From positions 6,197,501-6,261,500 of the forward strand of contig WPIO01000012.1 of NCBI GenBank assembly GCA_009760855.2: 64,000 nt of DNA. The letters are read 5' to 3'. The position numbers and the translations under genes were made by a program. This document shows positions 1 through 64,000 of the stretch, one piece after another. Under the pieces are notes generated by a model. That model saw only the letters and a list, made by a program, of their open reading frames with translations. It was not told the DNA's origin and ran no database searches. The DNA comes from Cristatella mucedo (taxonomy: Eukaryota; Bryozoa; Phylactolaemata; Cristatellidae). The first letter of the stretch is position 1. Each line of letters starts with the position of its first letter.

Positions 1-264
1 GGCTGCTTGGACGATTACTTAAAAGCTGGTAAACAGCAAGTCGCAGCAGAAATCAGGAAAGCAATTTGCCAAGTGCCAGGAAGCACACCGACCACATGGA
101 GGCACATGACCAAGTGCAACCACTACGGCACTACACAGAAGACAGGCAACAACCTGCATGATCGGTCTTGCCGATATGGTCTCTAGTGTGGTTTCAATCA
201 TACACTCGAGCACACAAAAAACAACCATCCTAGCAGTATGGATGCTGCTGCTGTCACTCATTCC

Positions 265-700
265 ACTGAGCCCGAACTTTACTGAAAAGATCTGCTATTA
301 GTGAAGGCTGAACACTCAGCCTCTGTGCCTGTCGCTATTGCTCCATAGTCGTTTTATGGGTTTCAAATTAGACGGCTGGCTGCGCCAAAGCACTAGAACC
401 AAACAAAGATTTGTCAAAAAGTACCTCACTCAAGTTATTGTTGGTCAAGCAAGTTGGATATCAAAGCTTAAATACTCTGCTGGGGGTCGTTACATTTGGC
501 AGCAAGATCACAACCCTAAGCAAATTGCCAGGCGAGTGAAGTACTGCGTGTTGAATCCTATGCCTTGTATAGTAGAAAACCCTCATTACTCGAAAGAATT
601 TACAGTCAGAGCAGCAACGGCCATAGTGGGAGGATTTTTTGCACCTGGTTGTACAAAGCCATGTACAGCACAGTTCAAATCATGTGGTTTTCAGGTCTCA
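265..700 (-). mobile_element. Tc1/mariner-like transposon remnant, copy a
   Basis: Minus-strand translation near 330-390 gives a decayed form of the Tc1 catalytic-region motif (WRSQPSNLKPIKRLWSN; canonical WPSQSPDLNPIENLW). Bases 425-550 match the copy at 11.77-11.89 kb. Bases 560-650 are an inverted match to the other end of the same element, i.e. its terminal inverted repeat. Stops and frameshifts make it dead. Confidence 0.65.
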
Positions 701-964
701 TCTATACATCCGTAATCACTTGTCAGGTTCCATGAGGGAGGGTTCGTGGTCTGTTGCTGTTCTCCATCAATAAACAGCTCGTGCGCAAAAATAACACGAC
801 CTGGTTCACACCAGGCATTTTAAGCCTTTGTTTTGGGGGTACTAGTTCTTTTAGTCCCGTGTAAAAGATCCAATCCACTGTGAATACCATTAACCCTTGG
901 TTAACCCTGGATTGCAATTGAGTTCTCTTTGGACCATATGCAATTATTATCATTAGTGACTTTC

Positions 965-1062
965 GCCTGCTGGTAGTGAGCAATATAGAATTCCTTAGGG
1001 CAGGAACTGAACCCAAGACCCAGGTCATAAAACCCACAAGGCTTACGGCTTGGCTAAGACTC
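965..1062 (-). repeat. tRNA-derived SINE fragment
   Basis: On the minus strand it reads a SINE head: GAGTCTTAGCCAAGCCGTAA, then GACCTGGGTCTTGGGTTCAG, with a B-box-like GGTTCAGTTCC. It resembles the other SINE copies listed in this window. Confidence 0.5.
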
Positions 1063-1554
1063 AATGGCATATCTGATCGCTTTCAGCCTTAACCACACAG
1101 CACTGTGAACAAGCATGCAATCCTCTGCTTTAAAAAAAAAATGAGCCAAGCCCTCAATGCTGCAAACGCCTGGGAGCCATCAAACAATGGCATGCTCTTA
1201 CATTATCATACAATGACCGGGGCTAACAGGCACGTAAGGTTCCATAAGAGTGTGTGCAAGCTTCCTTGAGCAGTCTCGTGCTTCTACTTGTATGGGGCCC
1301 CGTTGAGATGTCCACACCAGGTGGCCGAAACGTTCGACATCCGAAGCTAGGCTAGGGCAATGCTTCGTGGTTTGACAGCCGGGCAACACAAGCACAAAGA
1401 TTGACAACAAGCAAAGCACAAAGATTGCTCACTTCAAGACAGCTAGGAAACCTGCTCGCAGACAGACCAATTATTGGTAAGACAATGTTACGAAAAGAAG
1501 ATCATCTGTCAGCAGTAAAAGCATACTGATTCTGCTGAAATGCACAAGCAGTAC

Positions 1555-4470
<2,916 letters not shown>

Positions 4471-5250
4471 GGCTTGGAGCTTGCGTACCGGCCTGCAGCG
4501 ACGAGCACACGCACATGACCATGTCAGTTTGAAAAAGTCCATAACCATGAACGAACAGGATCCACCGATTCCACCCGTCCCTCCTGAACCGAATTAGGTA
4601 AGCGATCTATCGTTAGATAGCGCTCAACCACTAGTCGGGCATGGCCCTAGACATACATCAAGATAAACGCTAAGCTGTTTCAAGCCCATGGTTAGTGACG
4701 CACAGCAAAACTATACATAGAGCCTGTTTGAATCCTGCTGGTTCAGCTGCAGCCTGTAAAACGACAGCCAGGCATCCCCCGTCGGATACGAAAAACCATG
4801 TGGGTGCTGCGTGCTGTACGCCGACGAAGCTTGGTATCTCGGGGTCTCGCACACTGAACAGAAATTCAGCAAAACACGCTTACGGAAACTAATCTACGAA
4901 TCAATCAATCTCTAGCGTACAATACCTGCGATTCACTAAACTTACGTATTAAGTTCTTCCGGAGCGATACGCGCCTTACTGCGGCTTGGAAATACGGAAA
5001 CGGATAGGGTAGATCTCTTGTGGCGGCGGCGTGAAAATTTGAAACGTGCGCGGGCTGTACCTTAAATGCCCAAGGCTCGCGTCTGCAATCTGTAAAGCTC
5101 GAGTGCTATTCCTATTGTGACAGAATTTGAAAAAGTCTATGAAAAAGTTGGGATGTGGATGATCTCAGAAAAAGCTAGTATGTTCACAGAGATGGCGTCG
5201 CGGGACTGTAACAGTATGGGGGCTGAGGTGCCGGCTAGACGGCGTTGCAT
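4471..5250 (-). promoter_or_regulatory. CpG-rich region upstream of NUP50
   Basis: Directly upstream of the NUP50 start. Around 4,960-5,070 and 5,200-5,620 the DNA is clearly richer in CpG than the surrounding introns, which fits a promoter and 5' UTR. No TATA box or transcription start can be fixed by eye. Confidence 0.3.
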
Positions 5251-7190
5251 AGGCTGACACTGCAGCTCCTTCCCTTCCCCACAGCGCCCCGTCGACTGCT
5301 TCGCCCTGCATTACCGACAGCTTTTATCTTTCGCCGTCTGTACTGGTCAGACAATAGCAGCACTGATCGTATGACCGTCGGAACCGCGCGGCCTGTGCAG
5401 ACGCTGTCTACGGTTCTCAGACATTTGCCACATATTCCGGAAAAAGCATATCTCCGTCTCCGAAAAGCTTTCGTCTGAGCAGTGAACCTCAATAATTCCA
5501 GACTATATCTGTCGCAATTTTCTGCTGCAGCAAATGTCCGCGCCCTGGCTCGCGCCGGCACCATTGCGGGGTAAGCATCGGCAGTCGTACAGCGTAACGG
5601 CAAGCTGACTCCAAAGGCTAGCACGTTTGAGTAACGAGAAACGAACTAGAGCTACACGAAGGATAATTTATTGAGAAGACAAACTATCGGCGAGCTTAAG
5701 CGCTGAGACATAGCTGTTGGGATTCGCGGAGGTCGTGTGAACTTGGCGTGTAGTTTCAAGGCCAATAGCGGTCGGGAGCTCCAGCAGCGAGGTATGAGTA
5801 GACAGCGGGGCGCATTTGCACTCCGCGGGAGAAGCCCCGCATGGGGAGTCAAACCCCTAAACGCTGTTCTACGGCGAGAAATCCGAGTGTATTGATTGCT
5901 CCTAGCATTTCGGTATAAGGAGACTTGAGCGCCAATGGATTCTTGGCGTCCGACTGCATTGGGCGGGTCGTTATGTGCGGCTGTCCTTGAAATCGGCCTG
6001 TAGTTCGCGCCTGCGGCTTCTGCTGCTGTAATTAACGAAGCGCTTTGGACATAAATGCACACGCCTCACCTGTGACCAATAGTTAAGCCAATTACTCAAT
6101 GCAGCGTCTGGCCACTAATACATGTTATATTTCGTGTCGTCTGCTGCGATTTATCAAGTTCTCATACATGCGCCCATTGAAAGTAATAAAGCAGAGTCTC
6201 GTTTACCGCACACGTGCGCCCGCTGTGTCTCCGTGAGACTCCCACTAGAACAGCCACTGCCGGAGTCAGTGTCATACAACAGGCCTTATATTGCATTATC
6301 CCGAGCAGTGCCTGTTATTTTTGCAGTGGGCGACTTTTTCCGTATCGCTTAAAATGGGTAGGTAGCCTAGCACTGCAAAATGAGACATTGGTAAATTGCT
6401 CTATAGAATTTTGCATTTTTCGTTGGACATTATGCAGTGAAGTTATTGTGACTCACAACGTTGTACGACCCTCACAGGCGAGGCATTCATGAAAATTGTC
6501 TTAGTAGTACCGCTGCACTAATTGGCTCACATTTGCAAAAGCTCCTGCTATCGCAGCCAATAGATCTGTATTATATAAGTTCCGGGTCGAAAAAGCTTCT
6601 CGTAAAAAGCCAACGACTTTATTCAAACATAATTGTTGCTTCCAGTTATGTGCATTTACACGTAAGGTCAAAAAACGAAACAAGACCCCATTCCCTACAC
6701 CCTGTGCTGATTACAAGGATCAGTGCCACCGAATTTGTGACTGTCAGCCCAAAACTAAAAAGGCATTAAGAGCGTCGATTAGGAGTTCAATTTGCCTAGT
6801 TTCTTGTAAAAATTAAAAGTCGAAATTTATAATAGATTTGAAGTCGTAAGATAGATCTCGGGTGGGAGGAGAGTTGATGAACTAACTCCACAGCTTTGTG
6901 GCATATTTTTCACTAGTGAAAGATCCCAGGTCCACAATTCTACATTTTAGGGGTACACGCATGCAATACAGCGCGGTTGATAGAACTGGTCTTTCAAAGT
7001 ACTTCCAGAGTTAGTCACATATTGAATTCAACCTTTGATCCGAGTTTTACAACCTAATAAAATACAATGTCAAACTTCTGTCTACTGTATATGTTTAAAA
7101 TATCTAGTTATCCGAAGTGTATAAGTGTACTTTTACTTGAAAAATTATGCTATTAGAAGTCGTAAGTTCTACTTGTGAAGATTTGCATTT
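5251..7190. other. Intergenic DNA, no gene recognised
   Basis: Between NUP50 and FREM2. The left half is CpG-rich with several open but unrecognisable frames (for example minus 5,235-5,624 and minus 5,652-6,062). The right half becomes AT-rich. I see no conserved domain and no splice-consistent model; a first exon of an oppositely oriented gene cannot be excluded. Confidence 0.4.
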
Positions 7191-7450
7191 CATATCGAAA
7201 TACAATTAAACTTAATTGGCCACCATCCAAGAACAAATGCCTGCAAGTAGCTGTTCTGCTCACTATCTCAACTGCTCTCCTGACTCTGCTATGCTTCCCA
7301 CTTTCTCTTCGTTGCGTGAGATGAAGTCTGTTGCCTACCGAATGCGTACCGAAAGCCGCTTAGGCTGTGAGTGCGCTATACAAAACTCTCCTGCGTAACA
7401 CCCAGGTAGTCTTTATGGAGTTACAGACGGAGATACATTACATTACATCA
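7190..7450 (+). mobile_element. LINE-B 3' end
   Basis: Contains the LINE-B 3' signature: CTGACTCTGCTATGCTTCCC, then GTACCGAAAGCCGCTTAGGC, then CTCCTGCGTAACACCCAGGT and a GTTACAGACGGAGATACATT tail. It matches, in the opposite orientation, the ends at 30.9, 32.95, 43.8 and 46.7 kb. Confidence 0.7.
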
Positions 7451-7659
7451 GTTTATGAGTCCCTTCAGCTGATTCTGGAGGCTTGGATGTTAGGTATGCA
7501 TGCCCTCGGCATAGAAATGACGCCGATTAATAAAATTAAAACCTGCCTTGTCGGTCTTAGATGTCAGCCAATTTCCTAAAGTTAAACGATAATAAAACTA
7601 AACTCAAGAGAAAATTCACAGCTGAAATGAAAGTCACCTAATTTGAGTTCCCAAATCTT

Positions 7660-7840
7660 CTCCAGTGAGTCAGGACTGGGGCTCATCCTTTCCAGCCGTC
7701 ATACTGCTGCTACTTCCATACTACTTACTTCTATGACTTGTCTTCTGATTCAGCTTTCACTTTCTCCTTGTTATGTGAGATGGGGTGGGCTAATTAAGTG
7801 CACTGAATGCCACAGAAAAGCTCTTCAGACGCCCACTTAG
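7660..7840 (+). mobile_element. LINE-B 3' fragment
   Basis: Second partial copy of the same 3' region (tccttTCCAGCCGTCATACTG, CTCCTTGTTATGTGAGATGG). Diverged and truncated. Confidence 0.5.
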
Positions 7841-7844
7841 TCTG

Positions 7845-8513
7845 GAGTTACTAGTGAATGGTTTTTTTGAAACCTGTGGTTTTAAACCAACCGAAAAATC
7901 AGCCTCGGGTTTTATTGGTTTTAAACACACTCCGTCGCAGCGAGGCATTGCCGCACATCGGACGTCCCTTATTATTCACTCTCCGTGGCGAAACAAGAAA
8001 AGAACAAAGGTGGGCGCCCTGCCAGCGATGTATCTGTCCATTTGCATGAGAAGTTTGAGTCAGAAGGATTGAAGCGGTCTGCGCATCGATGCCTATATTG
8101 TTTGTCCACTTCTTAGGATTTATGTCAAAAGATGAAGCAACATCTACTTAGTTGTAAAAAGAAGCCTCCAGGAATCAGAGGAATGCCGCAAGGATTTTTC
8201 CAAGCCACTCTCCAACCCCCTCGATGTTATCGAACTTGACGGTTTTTCGTCGAAACGTTCGCCGATGAATTTGCTCATGTGAATATCGACGATGGACCGG
8301 AAAATATTCTCAATGGTGAGTTTGATGAATAAATCTTGCTTGAAGAGGGCAGTGGTTTTCGAGTAAGAACTCAACTGAACGAGCCGCCGGCCAGAAGAAG
8401 AAAGACCTGAATAGTGTCTTCGAAAACAAGTAAAAAACCAATAAAACATCAAAAACGATTTTAAACTGCCCAAAAAATCAATTTGGTTTTCAAACCAAAC
8501 AATAGGAGTAACA
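7845..8513. mobile_element. Possible MITE with terminal inverted repeats
   Basis: The left end (GTTACTAG then GGTTTTTTTGAAACC) and the reverse complement of the right end (GTTACTCCTATTG then GGTTTGAAAACC) are similar. A second inner block GTTTTATTGGTTTT also occurs at both ends in inverted orientation. No clean target duplication seen. Confidence 0.35.
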
Positions 8514-8844
8514 GATGGTGTTATTTATAGAGTATGTGCGCACACAACCGATGCACGATAAGGACTATCTTATCAATAAGGGGCTGCACAACTGGGAAAC
8601 ATCAATGAACGACGAACAGACCCTTACAAAACTCCAGATCGTCTCCATGCCACTTAAAATGACACTTCCTTTCTCGCCCCCATTGCTATGTTACTAACGT
8701 CCACGACAGTCCCATATGATTGTGTATGTCCGTTTCTTTGCGGTGAAAGATGCAGGATGCTTGATGTCTACTGACTGTGCATCTAAATCTGTATGCTTCT
8801 CATTCAGCGCAGCACAGAAAACCCTCGAGAGCAACAACTGCAGT

Positions 8845-9775
8845 TTTGATAATAATATATTCGTTATAGCACCCTCAGATAACTCAATCTCTTTCTAAGC
8901 ACTTTTCATTTGCTGCAAAGGCAGCATGATCGAATGGTTAGTCGTAGCATGCTCAATGACAACAAGCATAACATGGTTAGAAGTAACATGCACAAGCACA
9001 CAAAGGACTTGTCACATAAACCCCTTAAATGCTGTGCTAAATAGATGTGTTTTCAATTTCTTTTTAAATGTAGTCAAGTCAGGGGATGTCGTGACGTAAG
9101 TGGGGAAGCGAGTTCCAGGCTTTGGGAACATAAGAACAAACAGCATAGACTCCAAAGGATTTGAGGTGTGTACGAGTATTGGGGAAGTGATTAGATTCAA
9201 AAAAGCGAGTACTACGATGCTTAGACTGGCGGGGGAGTAGATCTGACAGGTAGGCTGGAGCCTAAGAATGAAGGGACCTAAAAATGTGTGAGAGAACCTT
9301 GAAGTCGATGCGTTGCTTGACTGGGAGCCAGTGCAGGTCGGCGAGAAGTGGTGTGATGTGGCAACTGCAACGCTCACGACAGACAAGCGTAGCTGCAGAG
9401 TTTTACACCAGCTGCAAGTGCCTTAGTGCACAGGCAGATAGACCGGCAAGCAGTTAATTACAGGAGTCAAGACGGAATGTCACAAATGCATGGACTAATT
9501 TAGATGCGGTATCCCAGTTTAAATAAGCCCTAATTTCAGCAATGTTATGCAGCTGAAAGTAGGCAGACTTGACTGTGGAGCTGATGTGGTCGTCTAATGA
9601 AAGGTCATTTTAGAACAGGACACCTATATTTCGTGCAGATTCAACAGGAGATATGCTGGCAGAGCCAATTTTGAGCATTTGCCTTTCCAATTCCTGAATC
9701 GCACTTGGTTTGCATATAACTAGTAAGTTAGTTTAATCATCATTCAATTTAAGAAAGCTTGCTGCCATCCATGTA
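8845..9775 (-). mobile_element. LINE-A copy (3' half, antisense to plus strand)
   Basis: The tail at 8,860-8,925 is the reversed LINE-A 3' end (ACCCTCAGATAACTCAATCT). From 9,000 to 9,775 the minus strand matches the C-terminal reverse-transcriptase region of the other LINE-A copies (HHFSPTCTGSQSSN and PKPGTRFP in shifted frames). Frameshifted and dead. Confidence 0.8.
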
Positions 9776-10540
9776 TGCCTTTTCGGAGTAACACACGTAG
9801 ACACATGCATGAACACTAAACACATGCACACGTGAATCAGGCCCAGGTTGAGATCCGACCTAGCCACTTTGCACAACAAAACATTTTTTTGCAGTGCTGC
9901 CAGCAACAGCCAATCGATCGTGTATTTGTCGGTTAAGGAATAATAAAACAGACGTGGCAATCACACTGACAACTACCAGGCATCTGCTGGATGATCCCAG
10001 TGTTCTGATTACTTCATTAGCAAAACTAAGCAGGTGTATTGTGTAAGAGCCGTACCATGTCACGACTCCTTCAACGGAGCCACTAGATATTCGTGGCTGC
10101 TATTGGTTGGGTTAGAACACATTTCGATAAGTAAAAGTGAAGACCTCATCATGCATCAAGGTTGTGACCCAGAGAATTATGTAAACAAACTGATTTTCCA
10201 GGCCACGAGACTCCATAGGAAGAACTCGGGAGGCATCGATGTAGTGTTCTTCGATCTACCTGTTGGCAACGAACGGCATTACTCTTTGTGCATTGCAGAC
10301 CAAAGAGGAAGCCGAGTGTTGCCTTGCACACGGTTGCCTTGTTCCCCATCAGTAGCAGCAGCATCCAAGAAAACGACAAGAAAGATCAACCGACAGCAAA
10401 ACATGGTGCAAGCCAATCCAGAAGCTGCCGTCTGGAATCTCACCCCTCCTCTGCCCGACAGAGCAGTAATCAGGTCTACTTGCATGGGCTGAGGGCAGGC
10501 AAAAAAAAGCAGAATTACTTAATCCAGTGCTGCAAATAAA
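9776..10540. other. 3' flank / probable 3' UTR of FREM2
   Basis: Immediately downstream of the FREM2 stop. No recognisable coding sequence. A plus-strand open frame at 10,034-10,492 has no identifiable domain. I could not pick a convincing polyadenylation site by eye. Confidence 0.4.

Positions 10541-64000
<53,460 letters not shown>

Noticed and set aside
338-715. 125-residue plus-strand frame
   Set aside because: Antisense of the Tc1-like remnant and its inverted end; no protein family match.
5235-6062. Two long minus-strand frames in CpG-rich intergenic DNA
   Set aside because: GC-rich DNA leaves long frames by chance; composition is Arg/Ala/Pro-rich without any family motif.
8144-8473. 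109-residue minus-strand frame
   Set aside because: Lies inside the putative MITE and matches nothing known.
10034-10492. 152-residue plus-strand open frame downstream of FREM2
   Set aside because: No recognisable domain, and antisense to the likely 3' UTR.

Overview
The window is nuclear DNA from an animal, most likely a non-vertebrate, although the phylum is not resolved. It has spliced genes with GT-AG introns, dense LINE and SINE litter, several families of DNA transposon remnants and many microsatellites. Two protein-coding genes can be read with confidence. Both lie on the minus strand, and both are cut by the window edges.

At the left (about 1.5-4.5 kb) are the first five coding exons of a NUP50-type nucleoporin: the family N-terminus, an RRAKRR basic motif, the middle region, FG repeats and the very start of the Ran-binding domain. 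The rest of that domain lies beyond base 1. From about 4.5 to 10.5 kb is an intergenic stretch with CpG-rich DNA next to the NUP50 start, old repeats and no gene I can recognise.

From 10.5 kb to the right edge runs the 3' part of a FREM2-type gene, an extracellular-matrix/basement-membrane protein of the FRAS1/FREM family. I could place 29 coding exons whose splice phases all agree. They encode about 1,883 residues: four CSPG repeats, five Calx-beta domains, the conserved membrane-proximal FREM2 ectodomain, an RGRR site, one transmembrane helix and a 47-residue cytoplasmic tail. The signal peptide and earlier CSPG repeats lie beyond 64,000. Both genes are read right to left, so NUP50 lies downstream of FREM2 in head-to-tail order. 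Nothing suggests that they work together.

The introns are built largely from mobile DNA. There are at least three LINE families. Family A is CR1/L2-like and carries an (ATT)n tail, family B is a second non-LTR family, and family C is a degenerate endonuclease-plus-RT element. There are two tRNA-derived SINE groups, one of which shares its 3' tail with LINE-A. Tc1/mariner remnants occur, one of them arranged as a foldback with a LINE inserted in one arm. I also see a TA-flanked DNA transposon, a MULE/FLYWCH fragment, a 17-bp minisatellite, a 255-bp palindrome, and a short hAT element that closely resembles the SPIN family known for horizontal transfer between animals. The SPIN-like copy and the foldback/palindrome structures are the most unusual items. 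I found no clearly new multi-gene system.
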